Shown piece by piece: positions 1-6,979 of a stretch of 7,728 nucleotides of DNA. A program made the position numbers and the translations under genes. The first letter of the stretch is position 1. Every line of letters begins with the position of its first letter. The notes under the pieces were generated by a model. The model did no database searches and was not told the DNA's origin. It saw nothing but the letters and a program-made list of their open reading frames with translations. Location: NCBI GenBank assembly GCA_041158765.1, contig JBEBAU010000011.1, positions 1 to 7,728 of the forward strand, given 5' to 3'. This stretch comes from JAQBRD01 sp041158765. GTDB taxonomy: Bacteria; Patescibacteriota; Minisyncoccia; Phycocordibacterales; PALSA-1337.

Positions 1-531
1 TCTGGTACATATTTTCTTGATAACAAGGACGCATCCAAACTCACTGATGATGAGCTCGCTGATATTAGACGAGACAAAATTGGCTTCGTATTTCAATCAT
101 TCAATCTTCTTCCCCGCACGACCGTACTTCGTAATGTAATGCTACCGCTTGTGTATGCAGGTATTTCTGAAACAGAACGTGAAGAACGAGCGAAGAAATC
201 GTTGCTCGCAGCGGGCTTTGCAGATACGCACTTTCATCATCTTTCAAATCAACTCTCAGGAGGACAAATACAACGTGTAGCAATTGCTCGTGCGCTTGTG
301 AATGATCCGAAGCTCATTCTTGCAGATGAACCAACTGGTAATCTCGATTCAAAGACTGGTGAAATTGTTCTTGGCACATTTCAACGTCTCAACAAAGAGC
401 TTGGCCGAACTATCATTCTCATCACCCACGAAGCTGATGTCGCTGAGCATGCCGATCGTATTATTATTATTCGTGACGGGATGATTGTTGAAGACAAAAA
501 GAATACTAAACGCCGTAACGCACATATATGA
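1..531 (+). CDS. ABC transporter ATP-binding protein (MacB/LolD type), 5' end cut by the window edge
   Basis: This is the nucleotide-binding subunit of an ABC exporter; it hydrolyses ATP on the cytoplasmic face to drive the permease encoded next. The frame is open from base 1, so the first visible ATG (139) is internal and not the start. Seen in order: a Q-loop (FVFQSF, Gln codon 94-96), the ABC signature LSGGQ (253-267), Walker B LILADE followed by PTGNLD (313-342), and the switch histidine in ITHE (427-429). The Walker A loop and roughly the first 50 residues lie outside the window, judging from the usual family length of about 220-230. The PTGNLD and NLLPRTTVLRNV segments are typical of the MacB/LolD/FtsE class. 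The stop overlaps the permease start as ATGA (528-531), so the two are translationally coupled. The transported substrate cannot be read from the sequence. Family assignment is near certain. Confidence 0.96.
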   Translation, partial: SGTYFLDNKDASKLTDDELADIRRDKIGFVFQSFNLLPRTTVLRNVMLPLVYAGISETEREERAKKSLLAAGFADTHFHHLSNQLSGGQIQRVAIARALVNDPKLILADEPTGNLDSKTGEIVLGTFQRLNKELGRTIILITHEADVAEHADRIIIIRDGMIVEDKKNTKRRNAHI

Positions 532-1751
532 CCACATTCGATATACTTCATGAAACATACTCTGCCCTTTCGGCCAATAAGGTTCGATCAGGTTTGACCA
601 TGCTCGGTATCATTATTGGTATCAGTTCAGTTATTGCCATGGTCGCTATTGGGCAAGGCGCTCAAAACTCCATTGAATCAAGTATTCAATCAATTGGATC
701 AAATCTTATCCTCGTTATGCCCGGTGCTCAGCGAGGTCCAGGAGTTCAAGTAAGTGCTGGCCGTGGCTCTGCGCGTACCCTTACACAAGCTGACGCTGAT
801 GCAATTACAAAAGAGATTACCCTTGCCAAAGCTGTTGCTCCAGAACTTTCAAGTAGATACCAAGTTACAACCAAAGGCAAAAATACCAATACTTCTGTTG
901 TGGGAACAGTTTCATCATATCCAGAAGTACGCAATATCACTATCGAACAGGGGTCTTTCATCAGTGATCAAAACAACAAGAACCTCGCAAAAGTTGCAGT
1001 AATTGGACCGACAACACGCGACGATCTCTTCGGTGTAGATGCAAATGCAATTGGTCAAACCTTACGCATAAAAGGCCAAGAATTCAAAGTAATTGGTGTA
1101 ACCAAAGCGAAGGGTGGCACAGGTTTTGGTAGCCAAGACGATATGATTTTTATTCCACTTAATACCGCCCAAAAATATCTTGCAGGAGATAGCTATGTCT
1201 CAACGATTAGTGTGCAAGCAGTCGACACTGAATCAATGTCAGAAGTTCAACAACAGATTACCGATCTTCTTCTTACGCAACACAATATCAAGGATGTAAC
1301 GCAAGCGGATTTTAATACACTCAATCAAAGCGATATCGTAGCAACTGCATCGAGTGTTACATCAACATTTACTATTCTTCTTGCTGCTGTTGCGGGAATT
1401 TCTCTCGTCGTAGGAGGTATCGGTATTATGAATATGATGCTTACAACGGTTACTGAGCGCACACGTGAAATCGGTCTACGCAAAGCAATTGGTGCGAAGC
1501 GTCGAGACATTAATAGACAATTCCTCACTGAAGCAGTTGTGCTTACATTTATCAGTGGAGTCATTGGAGTGATACTGGGTTGGAGTATATCTTTTGGGGT
1601 AACGTATTTTGGTCTTCTACAGACATCGGTTTCGGTATTTTCAATTATTCTTGCATTCGGTGTATCAGCAGCAATTGGTATTATTTTCGGATATTACCCT
1701 GCTCGTCGAGCAGCAGGTTTGAATCCAATTGATGCACTTCGATACGAATAG
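528..1751 (+). CDS. ABC transporter permease, MacB/FtsX family
   Basis: A 407-residue membrane subunit partnering the upstream ATPase. It has the four-helix MacB layout: TM1 at about residues 21-42 (LGIIIGISSVIAMVAIG), an extracytoplasmic domain of about 235 residues matching the MacB periplasmic core, then TM2 (about 280-304), TM3 (about 337-356) and TM4 (about 370-391). The conserved cytoplasmic coupling segment between TM2 and TM3, ERTREIGLRKAIGA (about 310-323), contacts the ATPase in this family. The C-terminal PARRAAGLNPIDALRYE is a family hallmark, so the protein is full length. Known relatives work by mechanotransmission, exporting peptides, lipoproteins or toxins or signalling their presence. 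If the host is a single-membrane patescibacterium, a tripartite MacA/TolC role is unlikely in the classic form; a MacA-like adaptor could lie upstream. The start is the ATGA overlap; no ribosome-binding site is visible. Confidence 0.95.
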   Translation: MTTFDILHETYSALSANKVRSGLTMLGIIIGISSVIAMVAIGQGAQNSIESSIQSIGSNLILVMPGAQRGPGVQVSAGRGSARTLTQADADAITKEITLAKAVAPELSSRYQVTTKGKNTNTSVVGTVSSYPEVRNITIEQGSFISDQNNKNLAKVAVIGPTTRDDLFGVDANAIGQTLRIKGQEFKVIGVTKAKGGTGFGSQDDMIFIPLNTAQKYLAGDSYVSTISVQAVDTESMSEVQQQITDLLLTQHNIKDVTQADFNTLNQSDIVATASSVTSTFTILLAAVAGISLVVGGIGIMNMMLTTVTERTREIGLRKAIGAKRRDINRQFLTEAVVLTFISGVIGVILGWSISFGVTYFGLLQTSVSVFSIILAFGVSAAIGIIFGYYPARRAAGLNPIDALRYE

Positions 1752-1772
1752 GTTGAGCTAGGTTTTTTAGGA

Positions 1773-1778
1773 TATACT
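1773..1778 (+). promoter_or_regulatory. Candidate -10 box upstream of the NADH dehydrogenase gene
   Basis: TATACT lies 11 bases before the ATG at 1790 in the 38-base gap after the permease. A possible -35 (TTGAGC, 1753-1758) is only 14 bases away, shorter than the usual 16-18, so the promoter is weakly supported. If used, the transcript would begin only about 5 bases before the start codon. Alternatively the gene is read through from the transporter operon, since no terminator separates them. Confidence 0.35.
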
Positions 1779-1789
1779 TATATATACAC

Positions 1790-3094
1790 ATGAAAACAAT
1801 ACCCGAAACAACTAGGAAAGTGCCACACATTGTAATTGTTGGAGGGGGGTTTGGTGGTATATATACTGCACGAGCACTTGAGCCATTGGTGAAAAAGGGC
1901 TTGGCGGATGTCACTATTATCAATCGCACAAATTATTTCCTCTTCACTCCGCTTCTTCACGAAGTTGCAACTGGGGCGCTTAGTTCACATTCTGTGATTG
2001 AACCAGTCCGTGAAATTCTCCGCGATAGTAATGTGCATTTTATTCAGGGTGAAGTAAAAGGTATTGATATTGAAAAGAAGCTGGTGAAGCTCGCTTCTGG
2101 CGCTACGGGAGGCAAAACTCCAGGATCTGCAATTGGTCCTCTAGCGTATGACTATCTTGTTATTGGCAGTGGCGCTACAACTAATTTTTATAATATCCCT
2201 GGTGCCGAAAAGTACGCCTTCACCCTCAAAAGTCTCGAAGATGCAACAAGTATCAGGAATGCCATCATCAAAGCCTGTGAGCATGCAGCACACGTAACGG
2301 ATGTAGAGGAGCGCCGCCGCCTCCTTTCTGTTGTGATTGTCGGCGGCGGCGCAACTGGTGTAGAACTTGCCGCTGAACTTATCGAATTCATGCGTACGAC
2401 ACTTTGTTCGTATTATCATCATGCATGCTTTGACGCGGGAGATATGCGCGTAACCCTCATTGCCAACAGTAGTGAGCTCCTTTCACAATTTCCAAAAAAG
2501 ATTCGAGATATTGCGCTCACAGAACTCAAGAAAAAAGGCATTGAAATAATGCTCAATACGAGCGTGACCGAAGTTCACCCTCATGAAATAAAAATCAACA
2601 ACACAGACTCAATCGCAACAAATACTGTTGTTTGGGTTGCTGGTGTTACCGCAACGCAATGGGATGTTAACAAAGCCGATCATACACCCGCTTTTGAAAA
2701 AGAGCGCGGTAATCGTATAAAAACCGATGAATTGCTTCGTATTGTCGGTCATCCAGAACTATTTGCCCTTGGTGATGTATCAGGTACTAATCCAATGCTT
2801 GCGCAAGTTGCAGAGCAGCAAGCCCGTGTCGTAGCACGTAATATCGCTGCTCTCGTACAAAATAAACCACACAGAATGCGTCCATATTCATACAAGGAGA
2901 AAGCGTTACTTGTCTCTATCGGTCAGTGGCATGCTGCAGGATATATATACGGGCGAGTATTCCACGGCCCACTCATGTGGTTCTTCTGGAGAAGTATTTA
3001 CCTATTCAAATTCAATTCATGGAGAAAGCGTTTCCGCATTGCAACTGAGTGGACTATCGACCTTCTCTACCCTCGAGATATTGCATCGATGTAG
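1790..3094 (+). CDS. ndh: Type II NADH dehydrogenase (NDH-2), NAD(P)H:quinone oxidoreductase
   Basis: A 434-residue monotopic flavoprotein that oxidises NAD(P)H and reduces a membrane quinone without pumping protons. Seen: the N-terminal FAD-binding Rossmann motif GGGFGG (18-23), the NYFLFTPLLHEVATG segment (about 48-62) typical of NDH-2, the second dinucleotide-binding motif VGGGATGVELAAEL (about 183-197), the FAD-contacting ALGDVSG (about 326-332) followed by AQVAEQQ near the expected quinone pocket, and an aromatic and basic C-terminus (about 388-430, with MWFFWRSIYLF) fitting the amphipathic membrane anchor. Length matches E. coli Ndh. The position after the second beta strand that usually carries Glu for the NADH ribose (LVEAG in E. 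coli) reads LIANS, so Ala225 stands there and cofactor preference may differ. The gene sits 38 bases after the transporter and ends at a strong terminator. Related sulfide:quinone reductases are less likely because the paired cysteines expected there are absent. Confidence 0.92.
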   Translation: MKTIPETTRKVPHIVIVGGGFGGIYTARALEPLVKKGLADVTIINRTNYFLFTPLLHEVATGALSSHSVIEPVREILRDSNVHFIQGEVKGIDIEKKLVKLASGATGGKTPGSAIGPLAYDYLVIGSGATTNFYNIPGAEKYAFTLKSLEDATSIRNAIIKACEHAAHVTDVEERRRLLSVVIVGGGATGVELAAELIEFMRTTLCSYYHHACFDAGDMRVTLIANSSELLSQFPKKIRDIALTELKKKGIEIMLNTSVTEVHPHEIKINNTDSIATNTVVWVAGVTATQWDVNKADHTPAFEKERGNRIKTDELLRIVGHPELFALGDVSGTNPMLAQVAEQQARVVARNIAALVQNKPHRMRPYSYKEKALLVSIGQWHAAGYIYGRVFHGPLMWFFWRSIYLFKFNSWRKRFRIATEWTIDLLYPRDIASM

Positions 3095-3105
3095 TGAAAA
3101 GAGCG

Positions 3106-3150
3106 GCCGCAAAATAAAACACAAGAATTTCTTGTGTATTATTTTGCGGC
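3106..3150. terminator. Bidirectional intrinsic terminator between convergent genes
   Basis: The left arm 3106-3125 and right arm 3131-3150 pair over 20 positions with one mismatch, around a 5-base loop. The core is ACACAAGA (3119-3126) against TCTTGTGT (3130-3137). It is followed by ATTATTTT on the plus strand and by TTTTATTTT on the minus strand, so it can stop transcription of the NADH dehydrogenase gene and of the convergent MurD-like gene. The right arm covers the last codons and stop of the MurD-like gene. Confidence 0.85.
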
Positions 3151-4665
3151 TTTCACTGCTTCAATAAATTCTTCTCCGCGAGCCTGTCGTGATTCGTATT
3201 GTCCTGTAATATCAAATCCGGGACTGAAGAGCACCGCATCACCTTTACTTGCCAAAAATTTGATATTCTCTGCTGCTTCAATGAGATTTTTCACATAGAG
3301 AACTTTCACGTCCTTTTCTTTCAACCCTTCAATTCCTGCCCGTTCAGTAAGTGTTCCGCTTCCCGGCAACACAATAACACTTGAAACATACTGTGGTATT
3401 TCTGCAAAAAGATCCTTATACGAAGCGCCCGTATATGCACCTCCAATAACAAGCACGATACCGCGATGATTTTGCACATCACCAGAATCACTTTCACCGA
3501 GTGCACGAAGTGCTGCAAGCGTAGCTTCTGGACGAATTGACATCGTATCGTTATAAAAGCTAATTTGCCCTTTCACTGATTTCAATCGCTCAATTCTTCC
3601 CTTCATTGGTTTCATCTGAGTAAGTGCGAGGTGAATAGCATCTGGATCAATTTTGAAAATCTTGGCAGTCTCGACAGCAAGAGCGGTATTTTCTCGTACA
3701 TGGGTATTCTGAATATCAATATTCCAATCAGAAGGAATTGTGCTCGACATTGTTCGAAGCATTTTTGCTCGTGGCTGGAATTCACCGTACTTTTTCAACA
3801 TATCTATTGCAATATCACTCGCAACAATGAATGAATTGTATGTTTGAAATTCGAGCACTCCAAAAAACGCCGTACCCATCTGTGCAAGAGACTTCGAGAC
3901 ATGTGTGAGCACTGCAACGTGTGGAGTAATGCGAGCAAGACGATATTCATCCATCATATGTTCCGGCATTCGAGCAATGATAATGTCGTCTTTTTTCACC
4001 TTTTTCAAATGCGACAATACACCACCAATCTCAGGATCAGCAAAAAACACAGAGCGTTTTGTTGGCTGGTTTATTTCAACAGTATCTGCATCTTCGTCAG
4101 CTTTATCATCCGATACTTCTGTAATACCAAGAGATTCGGTAACGATACTTTCACGCAGAAGTGCGGCACCATCACTATTTTCCAAAATCGCATATATCAT
4201 ACGAGCAACCGCCGACTTCCCCGCAGAACCCATAACACCGACAAGCATGGTTGATGGTATGAGTTTGAATAATAATACATCAGCGTACTCAATACGAACC
4301 CCTGCATCAGCAGCAAAACGCAAGAAGCTCGAATCTCGAGGAATATCTGGAGCCAAAATAATAATGTCATTTTCGGCAAGCTCTTTTGAGAGACTGTCAC
4401 GGCTCTTGGTATCAGCCATGAGACTCAAGATACCGAAGTGGCATGATGCTGGTGCTCCGACCATTGCCCCTGTGCATATACTCTCTATTTCTTGAGCAAT
4501 ACTTCCATGATGACTTCCACCAAGCTTATCCCTACTACGCAAATCATATATGGAGAGACGGACTTTCAGCTTCATAAGGAAACGCACATCAGCAAGCATC
4601 GCACCGTGTTCACCAGTGCCAACTACTGCAACGCGTTTACCTCTGAAAAAGTCTTTATAATTCAT
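3139..4665 (-). CDS. MurD-like Mur ligase family protein with degenerate catalytic motifs
   Basis: A 508-residue protein with the three-domain Mur ligase layout, closest in order and motifs to MurD (UDP-MurNAc-L-Ala:D-Glu ligase, peptidoglycan synthesis). Seen: an N-terminal Rossmann-like stretch GKRVAVVGTGEHG (9-21); LAPDIP where MurD has SPGVP; a P-loop GVMGSAGKS (143-151, Lys150); the C-domain marker FYNDTMSIRPEAT (370-382) against MurD YNDSKATNPxAT; VIGGAYTG (406-413); and a C-terminal SPGFD...QARGEEF (481-500) against SPACASFD...RGxxF. By hand alignment, the MurD ELSSFQ, NITxDH and AKxxI (carbamylated Lys) motifs are replaced by ARMPEH, THVSKS and LEFQTY, and the SKATN Lys by Met375. An acidic insert lies at about 183-197. 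Family membership is solid; D-Glu ligase activity is doubtful. It stands alone rather than in a cell-wall cluster. Start chosen at the ATG seven bases after a TATAAT box; murD-annotated divergent enzyme is the alternative. Confidence 0.8.
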   Translation of the reverse strand: MNYKDFFRGKRVAVVGTGEHGAMLADVRFLMKLKVRLSIYDLRSRDKLGGSHHGSIAQEIESICTGAMVGAPASCHFGILSLMADTKSRDSLSKELAENDIIILAPDIPRDSSFLRFAADAGVRIEYADVLLFKLIPSTMLVGVMGSAGKSAVARMIYAILENSDGAALLRESIVTESLGITEVSDDKADEDADTVEINQPTKRSVFFADPEIGGVLSHLKKVKKDDIIIARMPEHMMDEYRLARITPHVAVLTHVSKSLAQMGTAFFGVLEFQTYNSFIVASDIAIDMLKKYGEFQPRAKMLRTMSSTIPSDWNIDIQNTHVRENTALAVETAKIFKIDPDAIHLALTQMKPMKGRIERLKSVKGQISFYNDTMSIRPEATLAALRALGESDSGDVQNHRGIVLVIGGAYTGASYKDLFAEIPQYVSSVIVLPGSGTLTERAGIEGLKEKDVKVLYVKNLIEAAENIKFLASKGDAVLFSPGFDITGQYESRQARGEEFIEAVKAAK

Positions 4666-4672
4666 TAGTCAC

Positions 4673-4678
4673 ATTATA
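4673..4678 (-). promoter_or_regulatory. -10 box of the MurD-like gene
   Basis: A perfect TATAAT on the minus strand, seven bases before the ATG at 4665. Transcription normally begins about 6-8 bases after the -10 box, so the mRNA would be leaderless or nearly so, which agrees with the lack of a Shine-Dalgarno sequence. No good -35 at standard spacing is seen. Confidence 0.6.
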
Positions 4679-4681
4679 CGA

Positions 4682-4687
4682 TATAAT
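4682..4687 (+). promoter_or_regulatory. Plus-strand -10 box facing the valS-like gene (distal)
   Basis: A perfect TATAAT three bases from the oppositely oriented box at 4673-4678, giving ATTATA-CGA-TATAAT. It would start a transcript about 75 bases before the synthetase start, or a near-leaderless transcript of a 12-codon reading frame at 4695-4733. No clear -35 is visible. Confidence 0.4.
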
Positions 4688-4742
4688 AGCAAGTATGAAA
4701 TGGGACAAATTGAGGGGTCAAAATAAAGAATAGTGAAAATGA

Positions 4743-4748
4743 TATAAT
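4743..4748 (+). promoter_or_regulatory. Plus-strand -10 box of the valS-like gene (proximal)
   Basis: A perfect TATAAT inside GATATAAT, a sequence repeated from 4680-4687. It ends 20 bases before the ATG at 4769, predicting a leader of roughly a dozen bases. No strong -35 at 16-18 bases is seen. The leader has purine-rich AAGAAAAAG but no Shine-Dalgarno match. Confidence 0.5.
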
Positions 4749-4768
4749 GGCATCAAGAAAAAGTACCC

Positions 4769-6973
4769 ATGCAAAAAGACTACGATCACAAAGAAATCGA
4801 GCCCAGAATTTCAAAAATATGGAAAGAGAGTGGCAATTTTACTCCACAGATTGATTCCTCTAAAAAACCTTTTTCCATGTTCCTTGTTCCACCCAATGCA
4901 AGTGGTGGTATGCATATTGGAAATGTACTCATGATTGCAATACAGGATATGTTAGCTCGACACTACAGAGCAAAAGGTCGACCGACGCTGTGGATACCGG
5001 GCACCGACCATGGCGGATACGAGACACAAGTCACCTTTGAGAGGAAATTAGAAAAAGAAGGTAAAAGTAGATTTGATTTTCGAAGAGCTGATTTTTTTAA
5101 TGAAATACAAAAATTCGTCGAGAGCAATAACAGCTCCATAAAAAGCCAGATCGATGCTATGGGAGCAAGTGTAGATTGGACAAGATTTCGCTATACGATG
5201 GATGAGCGAGCTCTGAAATCTGCCACAGACATGTTCACAAAGATGGTCTCGGATAATCTCATATACCGACGGAATTACATGGTGAATTACTGTTCATCTT
5301 GTGGCACAGTCCTCGCTGACATTGAATTAAATAACAAACCTCAGACCCAACCGCTCTATTTCATCAAATTTCCTATAGCAAACAATGAAAAAGAATACAT
5401 ACCTATTGCTACAGCTCGGCCAGAATTTATATTTACAACAACACATATCCTAGCTCATCCTGCTGACAAGCGATTCGCACAACATATCGGCAAAATTCTC
5501 AAAAACCCAATCACTGGCGATCCTGTTGAAGTGGTTGAGAGCAAACGAAAATTTGATCCTGCGACAGCTCAGCCTTTCCTCGTACCTTTCGCTCCTTCAT
5601 ACCTCAACTACGACTACGGTTACACTCTTTATAATTCTATTCCATCAAAAAATCTGCTCGATTGGGATGGTAATATGCTCGAGCGATATCCTGGGATAAA
5701 GCCACTCGATGCCAGGAAAAAAGAGGTGAATGTTTTGACGAACTTAGGCATGATAGAAAAAGTTGACGAGACATACGTAGGCACGACACCTCTCTGCAAG
5801 CGTGGGCACGTGGTTGAAAGTATGATTATGCTTACTTGGTTCCTCAAAACAGACGATGAAAAAATCTCTCTGAAAAAACCCGCACTTGAAGCTCTTCAAA
5901 AAGATATGGTGACAGTTCTACCTCGATGGAAACAAAAAGAACTCACTAACTACATCAACAAGATGCATGATTGGCCTATAGCACGCCAAACAGTCTGGGG
6001 CATAAGAATCCCAATCTGGTATGACGTATCCGATCCATCAAAATTTATTGTTTGGTTTTTTGACAAGAATGGTGAAAAACAATATGGTAACCTAAAAACT
6101 TTTTTAGACAACGGTATATCACTTAGTGAAATTGAATCGGGTATTGAGCGTATCTATGCCCAAGATGATGCTTCATGGACAATTAAAAAAGAACCGAATA
6201 AGCAGTATCTGCAAGAGACTGATACATTTGATACATGGCTATCAGCCGGAAATTGGAGCGTTGCTGCATTTGGAGACTTGAATTCGCCTGATTTCAATTA
6301 TTTCTATCCAAGTGAAGTTATGGTATTGGGACATGATCTACTTCAGCTATCAGTTGCAAGGAAAATATTCCTAGCTCTTTACATGACTGGCAAATTACCA
6401 TTCAAAACAGTGTATCTACATCATCTAGTAAAAGGAAAAGATGGTAAAAAAATGAGTAAGAGCCTTGGTAATGCAACAACTCTCGAATATTATCTTGATA
6501 CATACGGAGCAGATGTCACGCGCATGGCACTTATATCGTATGCAGCATCAGCAGATGATTTTATTTTTGAAGATGAGCGTCTACAACACTTTCAAAGATA
6601 CATACAGAAACTTTGGAGGATGGCTGAATTCATACCTGTAGCTGATCAATATTCCCCACAATTTTCTCAATCTCTAAAATTATCAAGTGGGGACAAATAC
6701 CTATTGGAATTATTTGATCGTCTTTCTGTTTCAGTTGGTTTAAATATTGAAAAATATACACCTGCTCAAGCACAAGAAATAGCACTGGATTTCATCACAA
6801 TACTTGATACATATATTCAAGACATGAATGACCAGGCTGATGCAAGTATTTCACTTTCAGTTTTTCGACATGTATATAGTAACTATTTGAAACTGTTACA
6901 TCCGTTCATGCCATTCATAACAGAAGAATTAAATTTACAATATTACAAAGCTAACTCTGTACTGGCAAGCTAA
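4769..6973 (+). CDS. valS: Valyl-tRNA synthetase-like class I tRNA ligase, short form
   Basis: A 734-residue cytoplasmic enzyme predicted to charge tRNA-Val. Seen in order: the ATP site HIGN (49-52, usual HIGH) in PPNASGGMHIGN; GTDHGGYETQVTFERKL (78-94) against ValRS GTDHAGIATQ; a CxxC zinc-like pair (175-178) with LADIEL; the editing-domain motif ATARPEF (214-220, usual TTRPE); CKRGHVVE (about 342-349); ARQTVWGIRIPIW; DTWLSAGNW and VLGHDLLQLSVAR, which match ValRS DTWFSS and TGxDILFFWVAR; and an intact KMSKS (561-565). The anticodon-binding domain reaches HPFMPFITEEL and then stops about a dozen residues later. Ordinary bacterial ValRS continues through the rest of this domain and a coiled-coil tRNA arm, total about 870-950. 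The domain order and the DTW and KMSKS regions favour ValRS over IleRS or LeuRS. Its sampled GC (about 38%) is lower than its right neighbour. It could be the only ValRS or a paralog. Confidence 0.83.
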   Translation: MQKDYDHKEIEPRISKIWKESGNFTPQIDSSKKPFSMFLVPPNASGGMHIGNVLMIAIQDMLARHYRAKGRPTLWIPGTDHGGYETQVTFERKLEKEGKSRFDFRRADFFNEIQKFVESNNSSIKSQIDAMGASVDWTRFRYTMDERALKSATDMFTKMVSDNLIYRRNYMVNYCSSCGTVLADIELNNKPQTQPLYFIKFPIANNEKEYIPIATARPEFIFTTTHILAHPADKRFAQHIGKILKNPITGDPVEVVESKRKFDPATAQPFLVPFAPSYLNYDYGYTLYNSIPSKNLLDWDGNMLERYPGIKPLDARKKEVNVLTNLGMIEKVDETYVGTTPLCKRGHVVESMIMLTWFLKTDDEKISLKKPALEALQKDMVTVLPRWKQKELTNYINKMHDWPIARQTVWGIRIPIWYDVSDPSKFIVWFFDKNGEKQYGNLKTFLDNGISLSEIESGIERIYAQDDASWTIKKEPNKQYLQETDTFDTWLSAGNWSVAAFGDLNSPDFNYFYPSEVMVLGHDLLQLSVARKIFLALYMTGKLPFKTVYLHHLVKGKDGKKMSKSLGNATTLEYYLDTYGADVTRMALISYAASADDFIFEDERLQHFQRYIQKLWRMAEFIPVADQYSPQFSQSLKLSSGDKYLLELFDRLSVSVGLNIEKYTPAQAQEIALDFITILDTYIQDMNDQADASISLSVFRHVYSNYLKLLHPFMPFITEELNLQYYKANSVLAS

Positions 6974-6979
6974 TCGTAT

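Noticed and set aside
2141..2422. Minus-strand open frame opposite the NADH dehydrogenase gene
   Set aside because: It is antisense to a conserved flavoprotein region and shows no family features.
3103..3110. GCGGCCGC (a NotI site) as a sign of a cloning or assembly junction
   Set aside because: It forms the base of a natural hairpin matching the end of the neighbouring gene, and both flanks share style and composition.
3905..4495. Long plus-strand open frame (196 codons) opposite the MurD-like gene
   Set aside because: It lies wholly antisense to a gene with clear Mur ligase motifs, has serine-rich low-complexity content and no recognisable domain; it is a shadow of the real frame.
4666..4768. 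T-box riboswitch ahead of the synthetase
   Set aside because: The gap is about 100 bases with no stem I, specifier loop, T-box sequence or terminator/antiterminator pair.
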